From Tetraselmis striata (lineage: Eukaryota > Chlorophyta > Chlorodendrophyceae > Chlorodendrales > Chlorodendraceae), in the NCBI GenBank assembly GCA_006384855.1, contig VCJN01000763.1, forward strand, positions 1 to 64,000: a DNA stretch of 64,000 bases, in the 5' to 3' direction. Position numbers and translations under genes: made by a program. Positions 45,880-58,600 of the stretch are shown piece by piece. The notes below the pieces were generated by a model that was not told where the DNA came from, did not search any database, and was given only the letters and a program-made list of their open reading frames with translations. Position 1 is the stretch's first letter. Every line of letters begins with the position of its first letter.

Positions 45880-46735
45880 AGCGCCAGTGATATACCTCTC
45901 CACATAAGTCCGGGTTTCGCGGGCTCAATCGACAGCATGCTGCCCATGCGTGTTACTTATCAAGGTGGTACATGATGGGGGAAATTAGTGCCGTGATTGC
46001 GAGTTAGGCCTGTCGTGTCACGCCGCCGTGTCACTGCCGTGCCGCAATTAGCGCTGTTTCATTTCTAGTGATGCAAAAATAAATGTATGTAGTAATAACT
46101 ATGATGCACCCTCCCCATAAATCAGGGTTTTCGCGGATTCAATCCCGTACTTCGTCGTCATCAAAGCTATTCTCGCGGCACGGGCGCTACGCGCCGCCGC
46201 GTCCACCGTAGCACCAGCGATACACCCTTTCACAAAAGGGCGAGTTTCGCGGACTCAATCGACACGCTAACTATACGTGGCTGCATCAAGGTCCCGCATG
46301 CGTGCACTCATGTTGCTCAGGGCGGAGCTGGTTGTGTGAAATGTTGTTATGGCGAGTTAGATCATACTTAAAGTAGTGCTAGACCCGACGGGCCCATGCC
46401 GCAGCCTTCGCCAACAGCAGCAGCAGCGCTGTTTCATTTCTGCCATTATTGTATGGAAGCAGCGTAGTAAAAAGAGTATTACATCTCTCCACATAAGTCC
46501 GAGTTTTGCGCATTCGATCGACACGCTACTGCCCATACGTGGCTGCATCGAGATCGCGCATGCATGCATGTTGCTCAGCAGCGCGGTACCACGGTACGGG
46601 TCGGGTGAAATGCTGTGATGAAGACGAGTTCAAGTGTTAGACGCGGCCATGCCGCAGCCGTTGCCACCAGCAGCAGCGCTGTTTCATTTCTGACAATATA
46701 TAATATATAAAAAGCGTGGTAAAAGTAGGAAAAAT
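45880..46735 (+). repeat. ~230 bp tandem repeat array, left part
   Basis: Units carry CACATAAGTCCGGGTTTCGC near 45904, with decayed versions near 46115, 46230 and 46489. Each continues GGATTCAATCGACA, GTGGCTGCATCGAGGTCGCG, GCGTGCATGCATGTTGCT, ATGGCGAGTTAGACC and GCTGTTTCATTTCT. This left part is more diverged than the right part. Confidence 0.85.
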
Positions 46736-47577
46736 GAAATTTGTCAAAACTTAATTTGTTACGGCTCTTTTGTTTTGACAAGCTGTCTTGAACCAACATC
46801 ATGGTCGGGCATGCCTTTGACCAAGCCCGCAAAGGGTCCGCTGATAAAAGCACGAGGGTCGGGGCCTGTGTAGGCCACGTGGCTATATGTTGCAGTATAG
46901 TGGAACTAATCATCACCAATGGACGTGTACGCGCTTAGTGTTTCATAGTACGGGGGTGTTGGCACGCGTACTTGGCGTCAGCATGTACGCGCCTCCCGCA
47001 CCGGATGTGCACGACGCACGTCCGTATACACACCTACGCGACCACGTGACCGCCCGTATAGGCGTGTGCGCACCGTTTCTATGCCCCCGGATCTCGGAGC
47101 CTGCTCCATCGCTGCGCTCCACCGGCGGCGGCCAAGCGGCTAGGCCGCCTGGCCGTCTCGTTGCCGAGATCCCCCCCCGCTTTGAGCTGTTGCTAGCGGT
47201 GTCCTCGAACGCATCGAGGCGGGTCGGAGGTGAAGGCGGGGAATACACGCACCCCCCCCCCCCCCCCTACACCGCTGGCGATATATTCTCCGACCTCCGG
47301 CTGCACACGGGGCCGGTTCGCCCGACGCGCGGTAGCCACTTGCCCACGCTCCTAGCCGAGATCACCGCCCGAGGGCGGCTTCATGGACACCGTGCACGGT
47401 TGAATCTATTACAGCCGCCACTGTGCAGGGATATGCCGACTATTGTAACGCCCCCCGAGCTAAAACACGTTTTTTTGCGAGCAGCCCTCACGAGTAGGCT
47501 GCCCCCGTCCGATGAGTCGTACATCCCCCTTCCCCACCCGATAGTTGTGCATCCTCCCCAAGCCGTACGACCCTGAG
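46736..47577. other. Non-repeat insert splitting the satellite array
   Basis: None of the satellite words occur here. An open stretch of more than 200 codons runs on + to 47576 (reading LRDHVTARIGVCAPFLCPRI and onward), with a C run at 47252-47267 adding prolines. Composition from 46960 is GC-rich and coding-like, but no ATG, domain or partner exon convinces me. It may be a captured gene fragment. Confidence 0.4.
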
Positions 47578-47670
47578 TAACATGCATGCACGCGCGCACG
47601 GCGTCGGTCATGGGCATGGGCATGTCGATCGAATTCGCAAACCCCATACTTACGTGGACGGGTGTATAAA
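47578..47670 (-). repeat. Inverted partial satellite unit
   Basis: Reads ACATGCATGCACGCGCGCAC then GTCGATCGAATTCGC and ACGTGGACGGGTGTA, the reverse complement of the first part of the unit. It sits at the junction between the insert and the right part of the array, in opposite orientation to its neighbours. Confidence 0.75.
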
Positions 47671-47689
47671 AATGCAATAAGATAGTTTC

Positions 47690-49290
47690 AATACACCCCT
47701 CCACATACGTCCGGGTTTCGCGGATTCAATCGACAGCATGCCGCTCATACGTGGCTGCATCGAGGTCGCGCAAGCGTGCATGCATGTTACTTGATGGTAT
47801 GGGTTGGAGAAATTGCTTTAATGGCGAGGTAGACCTGACGGTGCCATGCATGCAACCGACGCCAACACCATATATTGCATCTCTATTGCTCATAAAACGT
47901 AGTAAGAGTCTGCTTATACCTGTCCTCATAACTGCGGATTTCACTGTTTCACGGATTCAATATCAACATGCTGACCATACGTGGTGGCATCAAGGCCGCG
48001 CACGCGTGCATGCATGCTTCTAAAGGCTGTACGGGCTGGGAGAAATCCTGTGATGGCGAGTTAGACCAGATGGGCCATGCCAAAGCCATCGCCACCGCGC
48101 CGTCAGATGTTTCGTTTCAGAATATTGAGCATATCTAGTAACATATATACACCTCTCCACATAAGTCCGGGTTTCACCGATTCAATCGACATTGCCCGCG
48201 GATACAATCGTCATGCCGCGCACCATACCCTACGTGGCGCCATCGAGGTCGCGCACGCGCATGTTGCTAAGGGTGGTACGGCGGGTTGGGGAAACATGTT
48301 GTGATGGCGAGTTAGCCCCGACGAGTCCATGCCGCCGCCTTCGCTTGCCGCCATCGCGGTTTCATTTTTGCTAAAAGGGTATATAGATAGTTACATTTGT
48401 AATACACCTCCACACACCCGCGGTTTTCGCGGATGACTGAATCGACATCCTGCCCCTACGCGTGGCGGCATCGAGGTCGCGCATGCATGTTGCTCAGTCG
48501 GGGTGAATGGAATACTGCGATGGCGAGTTAGACCCGATGGTGCTATGCCGCAGCCGTCGGCCGTCGCCACCGGTGTTGATTGAATATATGTCGATGTCCC
48601 AAAATCGTATATATAGTAAAAATGGACTTACACCCCTCCACGTAAGTCCGGGTTTCACGGATTCAATCGACATGCTGACCATGCGTGGCTACTGCATCGA
48701 GGTTGCGCACGCGTGCATGCATGTCGCTACAGGTGGTACGGTGCGGTGGGTTGGAGAAAAATGCTGTGATGGCGATCGAGTTATACCCGACGCGGCCTTC
48801 CTGCAGCCGGCGGCACCAGCTGCTTTATTTCTGTCAAAAGCGTACAGTAGAAATATACCCCTCCACATAAGTTCGGGTTTCGTGGATTCAGTCGACCTCC
48901 CGCCCATACGTGGCGGCATCGAGGTCGCGCAGGTTGCCATGTTCATGCGTTGCCATGGAAGTACGGGTTGGCGCGGATGAAATGCTGCGATGCTGGCTAG
49001 CAGTTGGACCCGATGGCACCATGCCGCAGCCGTCGCCACCAACACTATTTCATTTCTACTGCCGCCAAAAGCGTATATAGTAGCAGTAATACACCCCTCC
49101 ACATAAGTCCGGTTTCGCGGATTCACTCAACATGCTGCCCATCCGTGGCTGCATCGAGGTCGCGCACGCGTGCATGCATGTCGCTAAGGGTGATACGGGT
49201 TGGAAAAATACCATGATGGCGAGTTAGACCCGACACAGCCATGCCTCAGCCGTCGCTCGCCGCCAGCCGTTTTATTTCTACCAAACCAGC
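47690..49290 (+). repeat. ~230 bp tandem repeat array, right part (7 units)
   Basis: The landmark CCACATAAGTCCGGGTTTCG (or a variant) recurs at about 47701, 47930, 48157, 48408, 48637, 48862 and 49098, spacings 229, 227, 251, 229, 225 and 236. Units are estimated at 75-85 percent alike. All run in the same direction. Confidence 0.9.
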
Positions 49291-49513
49291 GCATCCTGCA
49301 ATGGCGCTCCAACACCACACAGTTCGCCACCCGTACGCATCTAAATATACAGCCATCGCTCACGCTTGCCGCCGCACTAATACGACAACACCTTTGGCAC
49401 GAGTATGTTAACTAAGAATCTGCTACGAAAAAGGGCCCGCGCTGGGAGTTGTATGGAGTGGTGTAGGGCGGAGAAGAAGTCGACGTCATCACCAGGCGTC
49501 AGGAAGTGCGTAA

Positions 49514-52500
49514 TTACACGGAGGACGGCACCTCCCACTGCGCCTCCACGCCCGCGTCGGTGGCCTCCAGCGTGTACGTGGCCGACCGCCCGCTAGCGCG
49601 CAGGAACGCCGCCACCGTCATGGCGTCCATCGCGTTGACCAGGGGAGCACGGATGCTGCCCAGGCGCTGGATGCCCCACAGGTTGCAGGGCCCCTGGAAG
49701 CGCACCACAAAGCTGCCGCCGTTGCCGGCCTTGCGGGGCACCACCTCGCCCACCTCGCCCTGCCAGCGTGCGGCGCCGTCACGGACATGAGCACCGAAGC
49801 CCGAAACCCTAGACCACAGCCTCGATGAGCAGATGGCCGCACCTTGATGGCATACCCCTTCTCCACGAAGATGTCCACGATCCGACGTACGCCGGCCACC
49901 ACCTCCTCGAAGGACGCGGACTTGTTGAGCGGGGGCGGACCGCCCCACGTCTCCCCCTAGGGCCGGCAGCCGCTCCATTTTATTTAGACCTGTACTAGAG
50001 TAGGGGGGTCGACTGCATTTAAATTGACGCATCAAGGGTAGATACCGTATTATTTGCAATGTATGCGGCTATCGCTCGTCCAACTGCCGGGACGGGTGCC
50101 GGCGCACTTGGAAGAGCGTGTTTTGCAAGAACGTGCCATGCCCTTTCTGGCTCAATACCAGACGACATAATCAAGGATTCATCACGGAGTTTAGAACAGT
50201 TTGCCGGCACCTCAAGTTCGACAGCGAATACTCTCGTTCTTCCCGGCCGTTATATAATCTCAATGGCGGACCAAGTCGGCACCCGTATCGTACTCGAGTC
50301 GTCTAGTGCTCGTGTACCCGTAGTAAACATGCCTCGTATGTCATCCCCTTGGTAGAGCGGATGTCTCTTGTACGAGAGGTCCCTGGTTCGAGTCCCGGCT
50401 CTCCCAGTTGAGGGCAGTATCAACGTATCAACCAGGCCCATGTCCCGGGTCTACCCGGTTGATACAATAGCCCTCCGGGGTTCAAATAATGCAATGGCCT
50501 AAGGACTATAACGCCAGACCTCCGACTGTAGTTGGCGGACGAGGTCACATGCTGGGGCGGCTGCGGCCGGTGACCCGGGGCGAACTTTCCTTTACTTTTA
50601 TCCAGGGTAAATCAGCACAAGTGAGGTGAATTAATATACGAAAAAAACATACCAGCATTATTATACAAGTCTGACAAGGAAGCGCTCGTACTCGTACGGT
50701 AATTGATTGATCGCGACGACATTATGACTGGCGCAGTATTGTTATGCACGGTATTTGGACCTTTCTCTGTCACGCGACAGGCGGTCACAGCTCCGTTTGA
50801 TGTATCTCTAGTACAGAGCCCCCGATACGTGTTCCTTGAATGAGTAGGGAGGAGGGTACGATGAGTGGGGGGTTACCTCAAAGCCCTTCACCAGGCCCGC
50901 GTACATCTTGTCGCCGATGCCGGCCTCCATCGCCGCCGGCAGCAGCTTGTTGTCGCTGAGCGTCTGGTCGCGGCGCACCACGCGCTTCCGGTCTCCGGGG
51001 CAATCTTCCTCGATCTCGCAAAACTCCTGCAGACGTGCCACGATCGGCCGGGGTTGAGTCACCTCGCCCGTTCAATCACGATACTCGTACACAGTACTGC
51101 ATGACACGTGATGTCACGTCCACGCACTGCGAGCAACATGCCTATGAGTGTGGACAATACCTTCTCATACCTATGAATTGTACAGGGTGTTGCAATGGAC
51201 TTCGTAGTTTTGATGTGTGTGTAATACATGGATCACGTGCATGTAGAGACATAGATGGTGAAACACTCACGAGGAGATCAGGTGTCGAACTAAATATAAG
51301 TAACTGGTATTAAGCATTGGGGATACACCGTAACCACGCTTTGGATCGCGGTATGTTGCTGTTTTCACCCCCCTCCCCGGCGCGAAGGGAGGAAAAACCA
51401 CGTCTATCTTGGAATATATCAGAATACACAGCGGATGCGACACAGATGCTCCGACTCATTACTGTGAAACATTCAATTTTTTTGCATGCGCGGACTCAGT
51501 TGAATGGTTTGGTACCTCGCGTGTATAGTACCATGTTGAATGATATTCCATGGCAGTGTGTACACTAGTACGTATCGGCCTGATTACCCCCATCCTGCCG
51601 AGTTACACACGATCCACGTAGTAGATGGAAAAAGTCGTCGCCAAACTGGGGGGCTGGGGAGGGGGGAGAGGAGTCTCCAATCCCTTGCCGGTGGGCTGCC
51701 AACTTTTGGCAATGACCTTTTTGGCCCATCATGTCAAATTTAATCAAAACGTCAACACACACTCTACTCTCTACTCTACTTAGTGCCCCGAATGGCATTA
51801 AGAAACTTGCGGGATGGTGCCCCCCGGCCCTTTCTTCATTGCGTAACACGTTTGTTTTTATGCGTTTGGTTTTGGGTGGGCATTCCTTAACCGGACTTGT
51901 GGTTCGCGGTATGTGATTGCTTATGAATTTCCAAAGGGAGGAAAGCCACATTTATTGAGAACTGTATCCGAATACACCCCGGAAACCACACGGATGTCCG
52001 GACTCAAAGTTGCACCAATTGATCGATTGTGGGACCCGCAAACCCCATGACATTTTGGCAAGGCCGGCCCCTTTCTGTAACTGCCCTCCAGGAAAGGGGT
52101 GTGTGCCGGCAGCCGAAGGAAAGCGCTGGGCAACCGAGGGCGCCGCACCTCGAACACCTGCCTCCCGCGCGGCATCTCCTTCGCCAGCAGCGCGTACTGC
52201 GCGTAGCTGATGAAGTCGAAGTACAGCGGGTCGGTGAGCTGGCCCTGCCGGATGATGATGGGCGAGTACTGCAGCGTGTAGGGGCTGTACTCCGCCTGCC
52301 GCAGCTTCCAGAACTTCACCTGGAACTCGTCCTGGGAGGGGCGGTGTGGGCAGTGGGGGGGGGGGGGGGGGGGGGGCTCAGCCGGATGCTTTGCGACATT
52401 TCTGCAACCACGCTTTGGGTCCGCGGTATAATATTGTTTTTACCCGCAACCTTCCCACCCGCTTCGAATAGAGAATACCTACATTTATCATGAACTATTT

Positions 52501-53752
52501 CAGAATAAACCAATAATACCACACGGATACGCCGACTCTTTGCTACAAAACAATTCACTATTTGTTTGACCCGCAGACCCATTTTAATGGCACGGTATAT
52601 ATTTCCTTTCGACCCCCTGCTGTACTGCTTGCAAACTAGGAAACCAAGCTTAATACGAGTAATACCAGAATACACCACGAATATATCATGGAATCGCCGA
52701 TTCAATGGTGCCAAAACATTCAGTGCTTGTGCCACCCGCAAACCCAATTGCATGTGGCGGGCGTGTGCTCGTGATGATCGAACTCTGCGGCTTACTGGCC
52801 GCACCGGGCGCAACGGTGGCAACAGGGGAAATGGGGAATATCGGGGGAAGGGGGGGTTTCTTGCCATGGGGATGAAGTCCAGGGCGTCGGCCGTCTCGTA
52901 AGCGGAGCGCATCATCAGCACCGCAAACTTCTGGTCCAGCGACTTCCTGCCATTGCGCGGCGCGTGCATGTATGCGCGAGGCACCCATCGCGACATGCTG
53001 TCGCCCCCCTTGCATGCGCGACGCAGGCATGACGTGGAAACCGGCGCCGCTAGGCCCTCACCTCGGCACCTTGACTGGATCGGGCGGTGGCAGCGGCAGG
53101 AAGCCCTCAAACCTGGCGGCGGCAGCGGCGTTCTGTCGCCCATCCCGAACCCCAACGCGTGACACCGGCACCGACATCATCAGTTTTCCCACCGCATCAG
53201 CGTCACCACGATCATCAGCAGGAGCAGCAGCATCTCTTGGCGAGCGAGCAGGCCCTGCACAAGTAGGCAGGCAGGCCGGCATGTGACCTGGCCTTGCACG
53301 GGGCGGCGGCCCACCTGCGCCGGGAGCAGGGAGGACGCGGCAGCGGCGGCCAGTAACGCTCGGCGGCTGCCGTGCGCACCCAGTGCTGCCACGTGCTGCT
53401 TGCTGTCGGCTTCTCCCCGCGTCCTTACTTCCCCGCCTGCCGGCCAGGCCCAAGCAGGCTCACTTGGCGCTGAACCTCCCCCTGGGGATAACTCTCCTCA
53501 ACCACAAAACAAAAGACTGACATGCCTCCCCGGTATGGCTGGCGTCTTTGACAGCGCTTGCAGTGAGCGATACGTACAAGCAGGGGGTGATGCGGTAGCA
53601 TCATCGCAACGCCCGCGGTCGCTCTGCGACCCCTGAAGGCGCGAGCTCCGTCGCCCCGTCGCGTGACGGGGCGGCCGTCTGCCGGCGCTGGTGGACGGCA
53701 GGCGCGGAGGGGGCGCCATCGCGGTGGGCGCAGTGACGAGCGGCGCCGACAT
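49514..53752 (-). CDS. Putative plastid-targeted conserved protein
   Basis: Eight exons close in phase: 53752-53631, 53385-53315, 53254-53062, 52946-52865, 52331-52149, 51026-50877, 49956-49843, 49759-49514, giving 386 aa. The first ~85 residues are rich in Ala, Ser, Pro and Arg with few acids until residue ~72, as expected of a transit peptide. The conserved-looking core reads DQKFAVLMMRSAYETADALD, then EFQVKFWKLRQAEY and QGQLTDPLYFDFISYAQYAL, later LLPAAMEAGIGDKMYAGLV and FEEVVAGVRRIVDIFVEKG. From memory this matches a chloroplast protein family of plants and algae without known function (Arabidopsis At1g18060-like); I cannot confirm it. The intron after residue 155 starts with a GC donor (ATG then GCAAGA). 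SINE copy B sits in intron 6. In another frame exon 2 encodes SRRALLAAAAASSLLPAQ, which looks like a thylakoid signal, but that frame closes early. Confidence 0.72.
50340..50602 (+). repeat. SINE-like repeat, copy B, with tRNA-like head
   Basis: 50345-50408 looks like a tRNA: A-box TGGTAGAGCGG, B-box GGTTCGAGTCC and a 3' end CGGCTCTCCCA. However, the 5' acceptor side does not pair with that end and the anticodon arm is irregular, so it is not a working tRNA. 50431-50602 is the body shared with copy A. It lies in an intron of the minus-strand plastid protein gene, on the opposite strand. Confidence 0.8.
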
Positions 53753-54703
53753 GACGCGGAGCTCACGAGCGGCGGCAGGTAGCTATTGCAAGCGATGTGA
53801 TGTGACCCTGGAGCAGAGTGATGTGCTATTGCAGTGGGGGCCAGGTTCTTCGGCGCTGCGTTTCTGTGCGTGCTGGCTGATGGCTATAGACGACGAGGCG
53901 GATATAGTGATCATGGCGCCGACGTGGCGCTACTACAGGTAATCCCCACTGGTGCAGGTAACAGGTACGCGACGACGGCGGACGACGGACGCCGATCGTC
54001 CGTGGGGTAGTGGTAGCGGGTAGGTGGTGGCGACGCGTGAAAACACAATAAGTGAGAGTCATTACGTGCGCGCCGCGCGCCTGCTGCATTCCCGCGCGTG
54101 AGACGAAACGGCGGGCCATACCATCTGCTGCATGTCAGCAATATTTATTTAGGCACATCGAGGTAACAAGCCCTATGTATATGCAAATGTATTTTTGGTA
54201 TGGCATAGCCTACGTACTATGTGCTTGTGGTTTCCATTTATTGGGTGTGTGACATACATATCATGGCTTTGAACTGGTGTTTCAGGTGATTGAGCATGGC
54301 CATTTCATGCTTGCGACCAAGGCTGGAGTCATCAAACCAACTTTTGGCAACGGCGGGGATACTGATCATGTGCGTGACATACAGTGTCCCAGTAGCGCAA
54401 CACGGGCTGCAAGGCGTGCTTGAACAATGGCGAAAGAAAGCCATATGGAAACAGATATCACTGCGCAATGCTTCGGCTTCTGTATCCCTACTTGGTGGCC
54501 ACGGTAGGTTGAGGTGTAGTTGAAAGGGTCCGTGCAGAACCAATGTATGTGCATGCCGCAAAGCACGCAGGAAATGCAATTCCCGGTGTCACAATGGCAA
54601 CATCAAATGTGAGAACATTTACGACGAGGGTGCTTCTACTAGCCAAGTTCTGACCCCTGTCCGTGTCCTAGAGTAGTGCGCAGGAATGTAATGATATCAA
54701 GTT
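53753..54703. other. Upstream of the plastid protein gene
   Basis: Likely contains the promoter on the minus strand. No coding or repeat feature was recognised. Confidence 0.4.
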
Positions 54704-55096
54704 ACTTGACAGTTGAATCAGCGATGGGTCGATTTTTCAGGAAATTTTAAATGAACGGGTTCTATATCACTGCCCTACAGTTCCATGAATTGCATTGCCA
54801 ACGCTCTGAAGTACAGGATAGTCGCTACCAGAGTTTTTTTTCCATTACCAGCAGCGAGTAGCGAGTACTAGTACCAGTACCTCCCAGCCGTGAGATCGTA
54901 ATCGGACGGCTGTGTAATTAAGGACAGTGGGCGGGCGAGTGGGCGGGTTGCCGGGGTTGGTGAGTGGATTATAGTACTTAGTAGTATATTCCAGTAGATA
55001 AGCGCTTTAGTCATGCACCTATAGGCCCGATCCGCTGCCCTATACGGGTACCCGTACGGCAATAAAGCTCACCGCCGAAAAATCGACGCTTCGCTC
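54704..55096. repeat. MITE-like element with TIRs, copy 2
   Basis: Second copy of 12479-12965 in the same orientation: starts ACTTGACAGTTGAATCAGCG, ends AAAAATCGACGCTTCGCT. The interior differs from copy 1 on the left third and is very close on the right two thirds. Confidence 0.85.
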
Positions 55097-55694
55097 ACCT
55101 GGATGACACCTGCCAACACTAAGTCTTTGCCATTGTCTAAATGCTGACGACATCCTCTTGTACATTGTAGCCGCTCCGGTCAAGCCCAACTGGGCTCGTC
55201 AGGACAAACCTGGCTGAGCCCCGTTTTGTCCAGGATTTGCGATTCTCGGAAAGAATAGGCGAGTTACACATCAAATTGCTGCAGGTCTCGCGGAGCGGAG
55301 CTCAAATCCGAGGAGTTTTCCGGAATCCATCATTTTTTTAAAGCCCCGAAAATCTGGCAGCGCCGCAGGCGCCGCCGCTCTGCATATAGTACTTTATCAG
55401 TGCTGTGTTACGCCGGGTTCGAAAAGCGACATATATTTTAAATGACAAATACCATTATAATTCAGCGCTGCAGTGCTTGGACCGCCGACGACTACATGTA
55501 GAATGTATATATACACATAAATAAATGCATATTAATTAAATAATCGCAAATACAAAGGAATGCAGATAGTCTAAATTAAAGTTCTTTTGATGATAAAATG
55601 TATAATTACATGCCATGGTTGGCTAGTGCATACAATATGCACCAGTATAAGCATTAGCACCCGGCGGCTTGGTTTGCTGGCTAGAGTGGGATGG
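55097..55694. other. Intergenic, AT-rich
   Basis: No gene. The region at 55180-55400 has the texture of a decayed repeat, but I found no second copy in the window. Confidence 0.4.
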
Positions 55695-58600
55695 CTAGGT
55701 AGTGTTGGATGGCAGAGTCGATGCTGGCTGATTGGCTGCCCGCGCCTCTTGAGTTTGCTGCACCTGCATTTCTGGCACCGCTGCTAACTGTTGCTGCGCT
55801 GCGTTGGTGTCCAACATCCTGATCTTATCGCTGATCAAAGTAGTTCGGTTTCTTGACGTGGCCGGCAGCTGCTCGCCAGCGCACCATACAGAATGCATCG
55901 CTTGCAAAGACATTTTCTTTAGTTTGCTTAGTGCCGCAATCGCTTTGTGAAGTTGAGCCTCGTATTCCAAGCGGGGTTGTTGCCGGTGGCCAGTTTGTTC
56001 ATGTGCAAGGGGTGCGCTAGCTTGAGATGTCGATGCATGTTGATTGTTCGTCACTGTAGAGTTTGCACACATGGCAGCGGGGGCAGCCCCCCCTCCCCCT
56101 CCGCTGGAATTCAGTCACGTCGGCAGTCTCTGCCTGGATTGCCGACAGGTTGACATCAGACCCTGTGGCTGTCGCATACACGGCCAGCCACTTCACAAGG
56201 TCATCCCGGTTTCCCGCCGCGGCCTCGACAACAATCTGTGACGATGCGTAGAAGCCAACCTGTGAGGCAATCCAGCGCACCTGGCAAAACACCCCCACCA
56301 ACCAGCAATGAATATACAATTGTATAATATATATTAGATGATGGCATGCGGGGCACATATGTGGCAGATATATGCAGCTACATATATATAATTGTGATGG
56401 TGATGGCAAATCACCTGCGCAACGGGGCACTCTTTCACACTAGTCTTAACGTTCTTCCTGTCACGCGCAGCTTCGCACTTTGCCAACTCGAGATGCTCTT
56501 GCTCGCGCTTGCGCCTCATTTCTTCGGTGCAAACCACCTTCTTTAGTGCCAGTAAACATGCGAGACGTCGCAGTTATTGATTGTTATGCCTATTTGTTGC
56601 ACATTACAAATACGCACTTTGTTATACATGTATACGTACACAATGGACAATTCACGGAGGATATGATACCTGGCTGAGAGCTTCCTCAAATGCCGCCACA
56701 ATCTCTTGCTCATCGGAGCGCACTCCAACCCGCCTCTCGTCTCTGTGTGCAAGCTGTTCCTGTCGTACCCCTTTCAGCCACTCTTCTCGGGTGACTCATT
56801 GTAGTGACACAGCCCGGAGTTGATGCGCGCGGTCTTGATGTTTCTGAGCGAACCGATCCGGAACTTGAGCTTTGAAATAGCACGTTTTTAGTGCTCATGG
56901 ATGTGACAGCTCCAATTCCCAAGTACTGGTCATGGAAGCGATCACACTGCTCCCCAACTGAATTTCCCATATGAGGCACTTGCACGCTAGGGGGCGGCCC
57001 ATCACCGAGAAGAATGACGTTTGATGGTCAATTGATGGCCTCCCAAAGCTCTGGCCGATAGTCGGGGTGCGACAAGAAGCCCATTGTCCAGCTGTGAGAG
57101 AGGTAGCACTCATCCCTAGTCCACTTTGGCAAGCCAGCACACCGAGAATGAAATCCCCTGCGCATCCATGGCCGGTCAGGTGCATATCTCGCTACAGGTT
57201 CTCAACTCCCCGTGTAGGGTCCCAGTAGCTGGCAAGCTGAGCTGGGAATCGCGTCATGTACCAGTCGCTATGCTGCGTGAGGTATCATTGATACTCCCAT
57301 TAAACAAAAGCTTTTGCATGTCTCGATGCAATGCTGCCGTAAATCCTCCGCGGATTGGCTGCTGAGAATATGAAGCGGGGGCGGCCTCTCACTAAAGTCT
57401 GAGTACGAAGTGCAATCTGGATCATCACCCTTCAGCAAGCCAGGATGCGGGCGCAGATACTCTTCACGATGACCGCAAGCAAGGGCGAGAGTTGCCCGGT
57501 CGTAATTGACGGAGAGGCTGACACTGACGGGGTCATCACACGAGTCCAGCACAGACAAGCGCAGCTTAATTGACATGTCCAGCTCTGCCGCTGCATCCTC
57601 GGCTTGTGTCGCCGGCTCAAGCACCGTAGCCGAAGAATCCGGTCTAGCTTGCCTGTGCGCAGCCGCAGCTTGCTCCGTGGCGGACACCACGCTGGCTATG
57701 TCCAACTTATTGGCAAGGGCATCTACGTAACACATACAAAATTAGAGTGAAACTGGAGATGGTGCATATATACTTATTAAGCTCAAGCTCAAAATGTCCT
57801 CCTTCTGGCTGGCCTTCCGCGCTGCATGATAAATCGTACCCAACTCGTCACGGCTTGCCTCAGACCCGTTGTCGCAGTCCCAAGTCGTCATCCTGCTCAT
57901 CTGGGTCATCCGCAGTGAGGTCGCAAACTATGCCCTTCTCTGTGTCTCCTCTGTGAGTTCCAACTGGCATCGCAGTCGTCGGTTCTCCTGTCGGGTAAAA
58001 CACAGGCTATGTAAAAATCAAAGCAACGTCGTTGCTTGCAAAACTTGACACGGCCACGAAAAGCAGGCCGGGCAGCACGCCCGCAAGTGAGCTTTACCTC
58101 TGCAACGTCAGCAACCCGGCGGACTGCTACATCATGTTGCAGCAGGAGGTCAGAGTGTTTCGCACGGACACCGCGGGTGTCTGCGCCCATAGCGTCGTCT
58201 GCACGGCGCTTTGCGCTATCTCTGGCCTTATTGCGCTGCTCAGCATGCCTTTCGCCGAAGGCACATACCGCAGGTTTCTGGTAGCAAGCGTGGCAAAACC
58301 ACCGCTCGCCCAAGGGCAACTTCTCCTTAGCGGCTGCAACAACGACTTCGTTGCCATCAGCGTCTTTTTTGCCGGATCTGCGGTGCAGTGCTCCATAGAA
58401 GGCATGTTGCGCTGTCTCAGAGCTACACTAAGCCGAATACACCCTCCACACACCGCAGCTGTCCCTATACGGCAGCCTCCAGTCCTTCTTTTTGCAGGAC
58501 TTAAGTTGGCAACAAGATGCACACCACCAGCGCACTGTGTCCTTTGCCTTTTTGGAAGTGCCGAAAGCACGCGCTGCCTCAACGACGTCGGAAAAGCAAT

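Noticed and set aside
45880-49290. CRISPR array
   Set aside because: The repeats are ~230 bp, diverged and without unique spacers; the window is eukaryotic.
50345-50408. Functional tRNA gene
   Set aside because: A- and B-boxes and the 3' end look right, but the 5' acceptor strand does not pair and the anticodon arm is irregular; the segment is the head of a SINE.
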